Below are positions 9,901 through 19,000 of a stretch of 43,296 nt of DNA, piece by piece (the stretch's first letter is position 1; each line of letters begins with the position of its first letter). Source of the stretch: Zelonia costaricensis (lineage: Eukaryota > Euglenozoa > Kinetoplastea > Trypanosomatida > Trypanosomatidae); NCBI GenBank assembly GCA_030849075.1, contig JASAOO010003335.1, forward strand, positions 1 through 43,296, given 5' to 3'. The notes beneath the pieces were generated by a model, which searched no databases, had not been told where the DNA came from, and was given only the letters and a program-made list of their open reading frames with translations. Position numbers and translations under genes: made by a program.

Positions 9901-12220
9901 GCAGCAGCAGCAGGGGCGGGGGTGCAGTGTGCGTGCGGCACCGCGAGGACCCTTTGCTCCGCTCGTAGTGACCGCCGTCCCCCTCGCTGTCCGTCCCACC
10001 TGCGCTCGCCGCACCGCATCCGGTGAAATCGGCGGAGACGCCGTACACGCAGCCGTCGGGGCCACAGCGCAGGGGGATATCGTCGAATACAGGTGCGTTT
10101 GGCGAACGGCGCGGCACGGTGGAAGTCCGCGTGTCGACCTCGGCGCGCGCGTCGAGCGGTTTGACTGAACCGCGGTGCTGGCTGGGCCGACCGAGCCGCA
10201 GACCGGTCGCTGTCACACTGGCGCGCGAGGACGATCGTGAGCTTGCAGGCCGCGCAAAGCGGTACTGGACCGGAAGCCGCTTACGGCCAGCAAGCACGTC
10301 CATGTCGATGTCCGAGGCACTCGTGCTGCTGCTTCTGCTGCGCGTGGCGGTGGCTGACGTCGCGTGGCGAGGTAGGATGCCAGCTGTGTCTCGCGTGATC
10401 GCGTCTCCACCGCGTAGGCGCCGGCGACCCTCCTCGTCCGCGTCGTCGGTTGTGTCGTCTGCCGAGGTCATCGTCAGAGAAGGGGATGCATCGACTGCTG
10501 TCCCGGGGTACCACGTCAGACTCAGCTGAAAGGCTGGGGCGGCGAACTTGGCGAGGCACTTGTGGGCAGCCCGCGGCGGCGTGGGAGAGGCGGGGTGGCG
10601 ACGCGACGACTCGGGCCGCGACACCCCCGCCTTCTCGCCCGACGACTGCGGCCTCCTGCGTGTTGCCTTGGCCGACCCGCTGGCAACACGGGCAGGGGAT
10701 GCCTGCATTAGCAGTGTCTGGAACCGCTGCGCTGTCAGCGACAGCACCGCCCGCGGCGCCGCCTCACTTGCCAAGGACACGTCTGCGCTGCTCTCCTCGG
10801 CGACGTCGTCGCCGTACGCGGCAGCAGCGCCGCTGCCCCCGCCGCGGTCACTCGTCCCCGCGACTGAGGCAGAGGACCAGCTTCTCGATCGCGCCGAGGA
10901 CGATGCGCCGGACAGTGTCCTGTCCAGCGGGGCTGCCGCGGCGGCCGCCACGACAGCCGCCGTCAGCTCGGCGCTCTGCTGCGGCTGCCCGGTGAAGAGG
11001 TCGATCTCGGTGTACTGCTCCTCCATGTGGCGCAGCAGCAGCAGGCGGTGGTGGCGGCAGCAGAGGGCGTTCCAGTGCCGCACGGCCTCGCCCAGCGGCA
11101 CCCACACATGCGCGGCCGTGAGCAACGCCTCCGTCGACGCTCCGCTTGACGCGCTCGCAGCAGGCGCGGCGGCCGCCGCCTCCCTGGCATCCATCATGGA
11201 TCGCGGACACCGCCAGTACCAGCCCACCTCCGATGACGGTCCCCCCACCTGCACAGTTGGCACACGCGACGGTGCACCGCCCGCCGCGACGGGCCCCTCA
11301 TCCAACGACGCGGCAGACGCGCTGGCCGCCGACGCCGTCGCGGGCTGCAGTGCGGGCACGTCCGGTACGCGGGCCATGAAGTCGCCGGGCTGGAGCAGCG
11401 GCTCCTCGGCCACCGCACAGGAGGCGGTGGCGGTGGCCATGGTCGTGTCGGAGCGCACGCGGACAGAGCCGGTGTCCGCGCCGCTGCCATCGCGGAGCAT
11501 CCCGGACGTGGAGGACGCGGTGGCGCTGCCGGGGCTCGGGCTTTGGCTCGACGCGGCCCGCGACACCCCGCTGAGGCCCGGCGAGGACGGGCTGGAGGCC
11601 CGACCTGGCTTGCGTCCTCGCGACGAGGCGAGGGGCGGAGCCGACTCCGCCGAGGACGCGCAAAAGGGGCAGAGCACTGCGGCGCCGGGGCGCGCGCTCG
11701 CTCGAATCTTCGCGCTTGAGGTGCTCCCTGCACCGGGAGCGGGGGCTGCGAGCGCGACGGCGTCCTTCTGCGAGGGTGTTGCGCTCGTGGGCGAGGCAGC
11801 TGGCGTGGTGGCCGCGGCGGCTCGCAGGGCGGGCAGAATCGTGCTGGCCTGCAAGCGGCGCAGCTGCCTCGAGAGGGTGCACTGGAAGCCGCCCAGCCCA
11901 GCATCCGCGGCCGGGGATGCGCTCGCTTGCGCGTCTGTCGTGGTGGGTGAAGCAGCCGTTGATGGCGCGCCTGTGTCTGCCTTCTGTTCCTCCCCTCCCT
12001 GGTCGACTGAACCACTTCCCTGTCCTACCGCACCGCGTGACCACAGGTGCGTGAGAAGCGCCATGGGCTCGTCGTCGCCGTCGCTGAAGCTGCTGCCGTC
12101 TGCATCCCCGTCGAGGCTGCTGCCCGCGTGCACCACGTAACCATAGCAGTGCAGGGCGCCGGCGACATCCACGACAAGCAGCAGACGCGATTGGGCGTCG
12201 CTCGATTCATCAAGAGCCAT
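6995..12220 (-). CDS. eIF2-alpha kinase-type Ser/Thr protein kinase, PERK-like
   Basis: A 1741-residue protein with the kinase domain at ~991-1735. It has a Gly-rich loop GRGVGG (997-1002), VAIK-type Lys1019, alpha-C Glu1035, HRDLKPTN (Asp1388) and DFG (1606-1608). The activation and C-lobe segments SPLYASPEQLKG and DTFSLGVVLAEMY, followed by ERLTVLREVRDG, are characteristic of eIF2-alpha kinases, which phosphorylate initiation factor eIF2 to reduce translation under stress. As in PERK and GCN2 there is a large insert in the N-lobe (~1057-1335). A second ~200-residue insert separates HRD from DFG. The ~990-residue N-terminal half is low-complexity apart from a short strand-like start (LLLVVDVAGALHCYGYV) and an apolar stretch at ~767-788. 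No signal peptide is evident, so an ER location is not shown. The start is an ATG just after a splice-acceptor signal. Confidence 0.85.
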   Translation of the reverse strand: MALDESSDAQSRLLLVVDVAGALHCYGYVVHAGSSLDGDADGSSFSDGDDEPMALLTHLWSRGAVGQGSGSVDQGGEEQKADTGAPSTAASPTTTDAQASASPAADAGLGGFQCTLSRQLRRLQASTILPALRAAAATTPAASPTSATPSQKDAVALAAPAPGAGSTSSAKIRASARPGAAVLCPFCASSAESAPPLASSRGRKPGRASSPSSPGLSGVSRAASSQSPSPGSATASSTSGMLRDGSGADTGSVRVRSDTTMATATASCAVAEEPLLQPGDFMARVPDVPALQPATASAASASAASLDEGPVAAGGAPSRVPTVQVGGPSSEVGWYWRCPRSMMDAREAAAAAPAASASSGASTEALLTAAHVWVPLGEAVRHWNALCCRHHRLLLLRHMEEQYTEIDLFTGQPQQSAELTAAVVAAAAAAPLDRTLSGASSSARSRSWSSASVAGTSDRGGGSGAAAAYGDDVAEESSADVSLASEAAPRAVLSLTAQRFQTLLMQASPARVASGSAKATRRRPQSSGEKAGVSRPESSRRHPASPTPPRAAHKCLAKFAAPAFQLSLTWYPGTAVDASPSLTMTSADDTTDDADEEGRRRLRGGDAITRDTAGILPRHATSATATRSRSSSTSASDIDMDVLAGRKRLPVQYRFARPASSRSSSRASVTATGLRLGRPSQHRGSVKPLDARAEVDTRTSTVPRRSPNAPVFDDIPLRCGPDGCVYGVSADFTGCGAASAGGTDSEGDGGHYERSKGSSRCRTHTAPPPLLLLQLPVPLLEAFWIVLPSPVKGSAGQRRDAASCPLEMRRVPWLPRDARTLRAVESTGPACCGTGGATAAPPPGQLPALTFAGGLSMVRGFLLRIGTTTPDTAALSAQSPQVLRPLSAYDVLGSRVLCERRRGARRSGSGGRGARRQGKRSSTAPSGSAERDQPLGSAAAAAAKAETHRLPHTNSSASSFLGGSGSSVTHRISPPPHRFVPASSFFDENFEPLALLGRGVGGAALLARHRVTGVLYAVKVLIARDYESERDILQEMRVHAMLDNRHVVRYHACWSEVISATRAQQLAFIGVCHAYEANVPPGRGRIDSSASSPASPSPAGALRRRGQWRSRKASAKELTEAAKGLRSAPGGWHHLMLPSHSSMVLIGSDSTSESATPKVTQRGRARPQLRGNTWSTALVDECASETATESDNGTGEGEGAPDGGAVSTAPPSAPRAPSAGGTTRASMPPGNGRAGSPSPTSCSSTTASSASSEHRKGSAWLSAGVDEDELAAAGVGGGGGRHEVASRWGAALWNSDADPDSDDGASTSSEGEGTSPRPRRAESDRGDRRSSTVIGSRVVFLQMELCQVTLAQYLASRKAIDRVENMIILLQIIAGLRYLHQRGILHRDLKPTNVFMDYRCQYDDAARHARSSSSSSSSSNSGGSERSGISSSDEISDADVEASRDSPASPAACGLGGQAGVLTLCRHNPGACPPPHHCASPGTLAAGAAAVAAAAQPRHLPPVVATAGALAGASLDNLPAWDGERAALDLVLHAAHHTAAEMLEQRLQRRPPPPRALASWASPPAATTAQNGKTANSPTQTRAGQRFLRRLVGWLRHRLVQVRLGDFGLAKLMYQQDLGLDGFVSMNASNTVGVGSPLYASPEQLKGSRCTAASDTFSLGVVLAEMYLQPTTIAERLTVLREVRDGVYHDGVLMARYPELKLVRRLTMAQPERRMTLKAVHDALTTHLTAALRAEVRDQYE

Positions 12221-13261
12221 CCCTCTCTCTCACGCTTTCCCTCCCCCTCCACGTGTCCGTCGTGGATTTTCAGGCGATGCGGGGGAAAAGCGAAACGAGC
12301 ACGAACGATGCGATTACGGGAGCGTTGACCAAACGAGCAAATTGAAAGAGAAAGAGGGGTGAAGTGTTGATCGTGCATGCGATGCCGCAGCTCGCGGTGG
12401 CGGTGCAGCACGTCAGACGACTGCGCTGGCGGCGGTGTGGCAAACGCGCACGGCGGCCGCGCGTCTCTGCTCAAGAAGAAGAGGAAAATGCAGGGGGGGG
12501 CAGGAGCTGCGGCCCACAAACGAGAGCGTGCAGGAGAAGCGACGCGGCGCAACCGTATGGCGTACGCGGTCCTTCTTGTCTTGTGTGTGTTTTTGCCAGC
12601 ACCCAATGCGGTCGACTACGCCAAGATTATGTGTGGATCGCCGGAGCAAGATTACGGAGCAAGAGCGGTGCTTGTAGGCACACTCACTCACACACGCACA
12701 CACATACAAGCGATGTATCTGGGAAGGGCCACAGCGACTACAAGAATGGGCCGTTCTTCTCCTCCCGTCCTGTGAGGGCGAGACGGAAAGGCAAAACTCT
12801 GGCGAAGGACTGCAGCGCGAACGTGTGAAGTGGTGTGTGTGTGTCGTACGCACGAAAGCAACAAAAGAAAAGGGGCGTAGGGGGCAGGATACGGAGGGAG
12901 GGGGGGAACACAAACGAATGAAGAGAAGACCGGATCAGCGCTTCATCACACGAGCTACGAATCCGTCATGTGTGCACGGCGGAGCCGCAGCTCGATTTGT
13001 ACTTTTCTTTTCGCGTGTGTGTGCATGTTCGGCTGACACGGCAGCGCGGAAGCGGAGCTGCTCGTCAGTCGTGTGCGGCACGACACTGTTCGAATCTGCC
13101 CCCTTCCTCCTCCCACCCGTGTGGCGTGAGACACCGGCAACAATGCGGGCGTTCGTGTAGATTGTGCTGACACTTGCTTGTTGTCCTTCTTGATGTAGCG
13201 AGGGCTGTTCTTCTCACGAAGCTCCTGGCACTTACTCGATGCAGTGGCAGCTGCCAGTCTG
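12221..13261. other. Intergenic region between PUS3-type and kinase genes
   Basis: No gene is supported. Open frames on both strands are short, start at poor positions and encode Arg/Cys/Ser-rich or His-Thr repeats derived from CA repeats near 12684-12710. An A-rich sense run (AAAAGAAAAG) lies near 13013-13003. Confidence 0.6.
12247..12293 (-). promoter_or_regulatory. Candidate trans-splice acceptor, eIF2 kinase gene
   Basis: On the minus strand a TTTCGCTTTTCCCCC tract is followed by no AG until GTGGAG, with the AG at 12248-12247. That is 27 nt before the ATG. A second pyrimidine tract lies at 12357-12340. Confidence 0.45.
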
Positions 13262-14812
13262 CTACGCCTCCTGCTTGTCCGTCTCCTTACCCTCAAGCGC
13301 TTCGTGGGCTGCCGCGCCGGTCGCCTTCTTGGCCTCGTTCAGCTCGTAGCGGGCACGCTTCTTAACACTCAGCTCCCGCACCTCCTCCTCGTACGTCCGC
13401 TCCGTCTCGCGCTGCAGCAGCGGCACGTAGTGCATCGGCACGAGGCCTGCGACAGCGCGCTCCGCCGATGCAGCGTCAGCGCCGTCTGCAGAGCCCATCG
13501 GCCTCTCGGCCGCAGCTTCTGCGTCGGCGCGCAGGTAGTAGAGGAGGTCGCGCCGGCGTGCCTTCATCTGCGGCTGCGTGTTCGACTCCGTCCAGTCACA
13601 CCCCGTGATGGACCACCCATCCACTCGGCGAAACTCCGGTGCATGACGCACCACCGCACTGCGCTCACTCGCCTCCCCGCGCACGCCGGCGTCGTCCTTG
13701 GCAAAGACGTCGTCTGTCCCAGCGTACCACGCGAACAGCTGCGTGCGCATCGCCGCGGCGGCGGTGGCGCGGATGAGGAGGGCCGTGCTGATGTCCTGCA
13801 GCTCCTGCTCCGCGGCCTGGAAGGCGCGGTGCGACATGCGCCACTGTACCCCCTCGAAGCCGCAGTCCCACAGCACGAGCGGCGTGCCGTCAGCCAGTGG
13901 GTACGTTGGCTTGCAGTCGCCGCGCTCCAGCAGCGCCGGCACAATCGACGGCGACTCCAGGCCGCGGCCAACAAGAAACAGCACCTCCATGGTGCACCGG
14001 ATCTGGTGGTAAAGGAAGGAGTTTGCCGTAATCTCAAAGTACGAGATCAGCTCCGGCAACTGCGCGCTTGGGTGCAGGCCGACTGCGCGGACGGTGCGGG
14101 TGAAGTTGCTGACGTTCACGACGTCCATCTTGCAGAAGTTGCGGAAGCTGTGTGTGCCGAGGAAGTGCGCGGCAGCCTCCTGCATCGCGGCGAGATTGAG
14201 GCCGCGGTGACAGAAGTAGTACCGGTACGTGCGAGACACACACGAAAAGCGGGCGTCGAAGTCGTCGTCAACCAACGCGCAGCCAACAACGCGGATCGTT
14301 GCGGGCAGGACGTTGTTCAGCATATTGCAGTAGTCCAGCGGTGGCAGCTGCGGCACGGCGCCTGCGGCGCAAGACGCGCGTGCCGTGAGGGACACGGCGT
14401 TGCCGAGGGCACTGACGCCCTTGTCCGTGCGGCCGCAGCGGCCGAAGCTGTGCGGCCCGTCCTCGGGCACAAGGCGGACACGCCGCAGCGCCTCGCACAG
14501 GAGTCCCTCGACCGTGTTGTCTGTTTCCTTCTGCTTGGCCAGTCCGTCGTGGACGTGGCCGTGGTAGGCAAGGCGCAGGGCGATCTTGCGGCTGGCGTAG
14601 CGGTCGAACAAGAAGGCCCTCTCCGTCTTCTTGCGCTTGTTGCAGCCGAGGGTGCGCAGCACGACGGGCAGCGGCGCCGAGGGACTACCCTGCGTTGTGC
14701 TGCCCCCGTTGCTGGCGGGTGGACGCGCCGACGCTGCGGTACCCGCGGCCGCGGCGCTGGCGACATCAACGGCCGCACCGGGGTCGGTAGGGCTTGGGGC
14801 TGGGGAGGTCAT
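13262..14812 (-). CDS. PUS3: tRNA pseudouridine synthase, Pus3/Deg1 (TruA) type
   Basis: A 516-residue protein of the TruA family, which converts uridine to pseudouridine in tRNA. The catalytic loop is GRCGRTDKGVSALG, with Asp130 as nucleophile. Upstream is a family-typical strand (KIALRLAYHGH); downstream lie RYYFCHRG and HSFRNFCKMD (221-230). NFCKMD is the hallmark of the Pus3/Deg1 branch, which modifies U38/U39 of the anticodon arm, rather than of Pus1. Later segments FLYHQIRCTMEVLFLVGRG and PLVLWDCGFEG fit the family C-terminal half. Residues 1-60 are Ala/Ser/Pro-rich. The C-terminus is charged and low-complexity. The frame has another ATG at 15214, only ~75 nt after the preceding stop codon; a strong splice-acceptor signal at 14858 lies between, so the ATG at 14812 is preferred. 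Confidence 0.85.
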   Translation of the reverse strand: MTSPAPSPTDPGAAVDVASAAAAGTAASARPPASNGGSTTQGSPSAPLPVVLRTLGCNKRKKTERAFLFDRYASRKIALRLAYHGHVHDGLAKQKETDNTVEGLLCEALRRVRLVPEDGPHSFGRCGRTDKGVSALGNAVSLTARASCAAGAVPQLPPLDYCNMLNNVLPATIRVVGCALVDDDFDARFSCVSRTYRYYFCHRGLNLAAMQEAAAHFLGTHSFRNFCKMDVVNVSNFTRTVRAVGLHPSAQLPELISYFEITANSFLYHQIRCTMEVLFLVGRGLESPSIVPALLERGDCKPTYPLADGTPLVLWDCGFEGVQWRMSHRAFQAAEQELQDISTALLIRATAAAAMRTQLFAWYAGTDDVFAKDDAGVRGEASERSAVVRHAPEFRRVDGWSITGCDWTESNTQPQMKARRRDLLYYLRADAEAAAERPMGSADGADAASAERAVAGLVPMHYVPLLQRETERTYEEEVRELSVKKRARYELNEAKKATGAAAHEALEGKETDKQEA

Positions 14813-15290
14813 CACTCGGCCCCGTGTCGCGTGTCTGTCGGAGCGTGGAGGAGTCGACTTCCGGATAAGGCGGGGGAGGGGCGAAGCGGAGCAAGCAGAA
14901 GCGAAAGAGTAGATTCGCGGAGGCGGTGAGAAGGCGAGCGATAACACGATGCACACGCTGCATGCTGAGGTCGCGCACACATATCGGCGGCAACTCCCCG
15001 TCAAGGACTCAGAGTGCCAGGGGCGCAGGTGAGTCCGGAAGGTTTGTTCCCCGGTGTGCCGCTCCTTCCTCCCTCCCCTCACTCCACTCCACTCTTCTAT
15101 TGCGAAGCCACAGAGATGGGGACGGGAATTCTGGTGGCGGCTTGCCACCAGCGCTGAGGTGACACGAAGCGGCCTCGTACTTGAATTGCTTTTTTTTGTT
15201 TTTGCGAACGTCATAACGAGTGCCTTTCGTGGCCGTGCCCTGTGTGAACAACAGCAACTTGACTCTGCGAGCCCCAGCCGCTGCTTCAGG
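14813..15290. other. Short intergenic region between AP-4 epsilon and PUS3-type genes
   Basis: No gene is seen. It holds an A-rich sense run (+ strand T-rich 15190-15203) ~90 nt after the adaptin stop, and pyrimidine-rich sense sequence near 14909-14871. Confidence 0.65.
14858..14909 (-). promoter_or_regulatory. Candidate trans-splice acceptor, PUS3-type gene
   Basis: The minus strand is C/T-dominated from 14909 to 14871 (CTCTTTCGCTTC ... CCCCTCCCCC) and reaches its first AG in GGAAG at 14859-14858, leaving a ~45-nt leader. Confidence 0.55.
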
Positions 15291-18200
15291 TCAAGATGTC
15301 TGCAAGCGCCGCATCACGTCCTCGCTCACCTCGCGTTGGGCGGCGCGGACGGTGATCTTGACCGTAGTCGGGTCGGCCACCGTGAGATGGGCCAGGACGT
15401 ACTCAGCCTGCGCACCTGCACGTTGCGTGGCTGCCGCAATAAGCTCCTTGCCAATGACCTCCACCACACGCAGGGAGGCGGCGTGCAGCAGGTGTCGCTG
15501 CAGCAGGCTGGTCGGCGCAGCAACGTCCGAGAGGTCCGCTAGCACAAGCGAGCGGCTGCACTCGCCGGCTGTTCCCAGCGCCTTCCACGCTTGCTCGAAC
15601 CGCGCCGTCGTGAAGGACACGTCCACCGGCTGCCACGCTGTCGAGCCCGCAGCCGCCGTGGGGCGCGGGGCGTCGGCTGCTGTCGGTGCGGTGTGTGCCG
15701 GCTCCTCGGCAAACCACGTGGCGGCCGACGAGGTGGGCGCCGTGGTGGCTGGCGCGGTGTCCGCCGCAAAGAGCGAGTCCATCACGCCGCCGCTGCTGCT
15801 GCCCCTCGCACGCGTCGGGGCAGCGGGCGGCACGGGTGCCGCGGTGCCTGCCGTGGCGCGGCTGTCACGGCCCTTCTCGTCCTCCGCGGCGCCGCCGTTG
15901 CCGCTTCGCCGGCCACCTCCGAAGATGCTGCGCACAAACTTCGCGTTCTTCGCGGACACCGGCTTGGCCGTAGCCGCTGCCGCCGCGGCAGCATGGCGAC
16001 TCCCGGCGGGTGAGTCCGCTTGGCGCGTCTCCCCAGCGGAGCGTGCCGCCGCGAGGCCCTCACGGAACGCGGGCGCCACGGCGTCCGTGGCGCCCGCGGA
16101 AGCTTCCGGCGCCGGTGCGTCCAGCAGCGTCTCCGCGCCCCACACCACCCCGCCCCCACCCACGGCAGCGGCCGCGGTGGCCTGCAGGTGCACCTCCTCC
16201 GCCGCTGCCGCCGCCTCGCGCATGTTGGGTGCCCCCCACCGCTTCGTCGCCGTGGGGTGCAGCACCAGCCGCTCCGTCTCCTGCAGCACACTCCGCGCAA
16301 GCCCGGCGTTCAGCGCCGGCAGCGCTGCTGGGTCGGCGTACGTGGTGCGAGGGCCGCTGGCGGCTGCTTCGGCCGGGGTTGCTGGTGCCGCCGGCGTGGC
16401 GAGGGCGGCCGACCACAACGGCCGCACGTCCATCGCGCGTGTCGGCACGTACGCGGCGGTGCGGAGCGCCGACGCAACGTCGGCCGCACTCGCAGAACTC
16501 GAGGACAGGCGCCTCTGCAGCGCGGCGATACCGGCCGGCTGTACGTACGTGCGTGCGCCGCGGGCCGCGGCGGCGGCCACGAAGTCGTCGAGGAAGCTGA
16601 GCGCCTTGTCGGGCTGCATCTCCTCGCAGAAGCCGTCGCGCGGCACGGCGCGCCGCAGCAACGCCGGCGGGGACTGGAGGAGCTCGGTCAGCTCGTAGCA
16701 GCGCTGCTGGAGCGGGATGCAGCGGCTGTCCTGGTATTGCTTCACAAGGTCCACGACGTAGTCTGGCACGGTCCCGTTAGGCTGCTGCAGCTGCGCCGCT
16801 GCCACCTTGCTGAGTGCGGTGAGAACCCAGCAGCGGGTCTCGCCGTCGGTGGTCTGCTCCATCAAGTCGCACAGCCGATCCAGCAGCATCTCGCTGCTCA
16901 CGCGGCTCGCGAGGAAGCCGTATTCGCCCATCACCCAGGCCCCGATGCGGCGCAGCACGTCTGGCACCACGTGTACTGGCGCACCCGCACTCCCGGACCC
17001 CCTTGCGAAGTCGTCCTCCTCGCCGTCCTCGTCTTCGTCAGAGGAGGTCAGGTCTTTTCCAGGCGAGCCGCCGCCGCCGCCGCCGCCGCCGGTGATGGCG
17101 ACGTACGCCTCGACGCAGCGCACCCGGAACGCCGTGTCGGCGGCCTCGCTCGCCCCCTGCCCCTCCGCGATCAGCTTCAGCATCCGCTGCACCGTGGCCG
17201 GCAGCACGCACTCCGGCGCCACGGCCAGCACGCGGTTCATGGTGCGGATGTACCACCACGGGTCGCTGGCGTGCTGCTCCATCAGCCGGCACAGCCCGCG
17301 CGTCGTGCTGCGCTTCAGGAACGGGTCGCCCACGCGGCGCAGGAACTGGATGAGCCGGCGTGCGATGGGGGCGATGTTGTCGCGGTCGCAGATGGCGAAG
17401 AGCAGCCAAATCGTCTTGCGCCGGATAGTTTCGTCGGCGTCCTCCAGGCACCGCATCACCACCTCCTGGTGCTGCACGGCGAGATCGGGTTTCACGCGCA
17501 CCATGTAGCTGAGGGCCTGGATGCCGGCGCACCGCAGGTTCGGGTTGCGAGCCGCGATCAGGCCGGACACCGCCTCCGCCGCGAGGTCGAGCAGCCCAGG
17601 CTGCGGCGGGATGCTGGCCGCCGTGCGCACCACTTCGCACACCACGGCAAACCCGATCAACTTGCCGTTGTCGGCTCGCTGCATCGCCTCGGACAGGACG
17701 CGTGCCGCCTTCTCGGCGAGCCGGGCGTCGTCGCCGATCAGCACGGTCAGCACCTGTATGACGCGGATCTGCAGCCATGGCGCGGGCATGCGGTGGTACT
17801 CGTACGCGCGCGGCAGCCGCCGCTCGATCACTTGCGAGAGCACGAAAATGAAGGAGTCGAGCAGGTCGCGCTGAGACGCCGGGTCGCGCAGAATGACCTC
17901 CTGCAGCAGCCGCGTCGCCGCGTCCATGACGGACGGGTCGCGGTCGCAGAGGGCCTGCCGGAACGCGGCGACGTCGCCCACGGCGGCGTCAGAGCGGACG
18001 TAAAAGGCGTGCATCGCCTCCACCGCCTTGCGCCGCACGTGCGGCTTCTCGTGCAGCAGCAGCCCCGCCAGCTCGCCGTGGACCACTGTCATCAGCTCCG
18101 GTCGCAGCATGCGGGCCGCCGCAGCAAGACCGGCGGCGACTTCGAGGTAGTTGGGCGACTTGAGGTCGCGCTGGATGGTGGCGACCATGAGGTACATGAG

Positions 18201-18551
18201 CTCGCTGTCAGGGTGCACCATCAGCCCCGTTGCCAGGTACCCGGTGCGCTTCAGGAGCAGGCGGTGGCTGCAGGCGAGGTTGATGCAGTGGATATACGCG
18301 AACTCGGCGGAGTGGCCCAGCATCTCCGCGTAGTAGGCACGCACCGCGTACTCCTTCAGCAGGTCCGCATCGGTGCCCCCGCTGCTGCTACTGCTGCTCA
18401 GAGTAGTCAAGCTCGCCTTGAGCTCCTTGAGGTCCGCCTCCACGCGTTGGTCCTCTTCTTGCCTCGACGTGGCCTCAGCGATGCCTTTGATGTACTGGAA
18501 AAAGTAGGACGAGTGTCCTTGCTGTGTCTCGGCACTGTAAAACTTCGACAT
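15291..18551 (-). CDS. AP4E1: AP-4 complex epsilon adaptin
   Basis: A 1086-residue large adaptor subunit. The N-terminal ~600 residues form an alpha-solenoid (adaptin N) domain. YFFQYIKGIAEATSRQEEDQ, AEMLGH (75-80) with AYIHCINLA, and LLLKRTGYLATGL then TIQRDLKSPNYLEVAAGL match epsilon adaptins better than gamma, alpha or delta. A poly-Gly run (~487-494) and an acidic patch interrupt the solenoid. A long Ala/Pro-rich hinge (~700-970) follows. The last ~110 residues (FEQAWKALG, then LHAASLRVVEVIGKELIAA) fit the epsilon appendage platform. AP-4 sorts cargo at the trans-Golgi network with beta4, mu4 and sigma4 subunits, none of which is in this window. The start is the first ATG; a canonical acceptor AG falls only 2 nt upstream, so an earlier acceptor may be used instead. 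Confidence 0.85.
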   Translation of the reverse strand: MSKFYSAETQQGHSSYFFQYIKGIAEATSRQEEDQRVEADLKELKASLTTLSSSSSSGGTDADLLKEYAVRAYYAEMLGHSAEFAYIHCINLACSHRLLLKRTGYLATGLMVHPDSELMYLMVATIQRDLKSPNYLEVAAGLAAAARMLRPELMTVVHGELAGLLLHEKPHVRRKAVEAMHAFYVRSDAAVGDVAAFRQALCDRDPSVMDAATRLLQEVILRDPASQRDLLDSFIFVLSQVIERRLPRAYEYHRMPAPWLQIRVIQVLTVLIGDDARLAEKAARVLSEAMQRADNGKLIGFAVVCEVVRTAASIPPQPGLLDLAAEAVSGLIAARNPNLRCAGIQALSYMVRVKPDLAVQHQEVVMRCLEDADETIRRKTIWLLFAICDRDNIAPIARRLIQFLRRVGDPFLKRSTTRGLCRLMEQHASDPWWYIRTMNRVLAVAPECVLPATVQRMLKLIAEGQGASEAADTAFRVRCVEAYVAITGGGGGGGGSPGKDLTSSDEDEDGEEDDFARGSGSAGAPVHVVPDVLRRIGAWVMGEYGFLASRVSSEMLLDRLCDLMEQTTDGETRCWVLTALSKVAAAQLQQPNGTVPDYVVDLVKQYQDSRCIPLQQRCYELTELLQSPPALLRRAVPRDGFCEEMQPDKALSFLDDFVAAAAARGARTYVQPAGIAALQRRLSSSSASAADVASALRTAAYVPTRAMDVRPLWSAALATPAAPATPAEAAASGPRTTYADPAALPALNAGLARSVLQETERLVLHPTATKRWGAPNMREAAAAAEEVHLQATAAAAVGGGGVVWGAETLLDAPAPEASAGATDAVAPAFREGLAAARSAGETRQADSPAGSRHAAAAAAATAKPVSAKNAKFVRSIFGGGRRSGNGGAAEDEKGRDSRATAGTAAPVPPAAPTRARGSSSGGVMDSLFAADTAPATTAPTSSAATWFAEEPAHTAPTAADAPRPTAAAGSTAWQPVDVSFTTARFEQAWKALGTAGECSRSLVLADLSDVAAPTSLLQRHLLHAASLRVVEVIGKELIAAATQRAGAQAEYVLAHLTVADPTTVKITVRAAQREVSEDVMRRLQTS

Positions 18552-18553
18552 GG

Positions 18554-18590
18554 CTTGAAAGCGAGAAGAAGAAAAAAAATAGGAGAACAG
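18554..18590 (-). promoter_or_regulatory. Candidate trans-splice acceptor, AP-4 epsilon gene
   Basis: On the minus strand CTATTTTTTTTCTTCTTCTCGCTTTCAAG ends with the AG at 18555-18554, immediately followed by CC and the ATG. The signal is excellent, but the leader would be two nucleotides. An alternative tract at 18695-18635 with the AG near 18627 would give a ~75-nt leader. Confidence 0.45.
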
Positions 18591-18983
18591 ATGCCGTCCG
18601 CGTCGCCGCAGCAGAATCTGAGAAGCGCTCGATGTGGGTGAGGGGGAGGGGAGGAGAAACGGAGCGAGAGAGAGAGATGGGAGAGGATAGGCGGTGGTGG
18701 CGCCCGTGGAGTGTCTTCGCCTGACGTCGGCGCGTTCCCCTTGTGTGCGCAAGCGCTAGCGCGCGAACGGGTGAGCAGCGGGGGTACCTCCTTTGTGTTG
18801 TCGTTCTGTGAGTACACTGGCGCGAGCACGGTGGAGAAGTGGCAAGAGGGAAAGGACAGGGAGGCACAAGATGGAGAAGACGTGGTGCAAGACGATTGGC
18901 ACGGAACGGTGCGGTGCCCGTGCCGGCGCAGTACCTCCTTGTTTCCTGAGCGGGCGTCCCCATGACACGATTATGGCGTCACG

Positions 18984-19000
18984 CACACACACACACACAC
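18984..19000. repeat. (CA)n microsatellite
   Basis: About eight CA units on the + strand within an intergenic region. Confidence 0.85.

Noticed and set aside
10548..12140. A 530-codon + strand open frame opposite the kinase N-terminus
   Set aside because: Ser/Ala/Gly-rich low complexity and no domain. The opposite strand is part of the long continuous kinase frame.
13244..14929. A 560-codon + strand open frame opposite the PUS3-type gene
   Set aside because: Same antisense effect; no domain, and the minus strand carries the catalytic GRCGRTDKG motif.
14813..15214. N-terminal extension of the PUS3-type protein from the ATG at 15214
   Set aside because: It starts only ~75 nt after the previous stop codon, has a non-conserved Arg/Ser-rich translation, and contains a strong splice acceptor that would remove it from the mRNA.
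16020..18641. An 870-codon open frame on the + strand opposite the AP-4 epsilon gene
   Set aside because: GC-rich codon bias leaves the antisense frame open. The product is His/Arg/Val-rich without domains, while the minus-strand frame encodes a clear adaptin.
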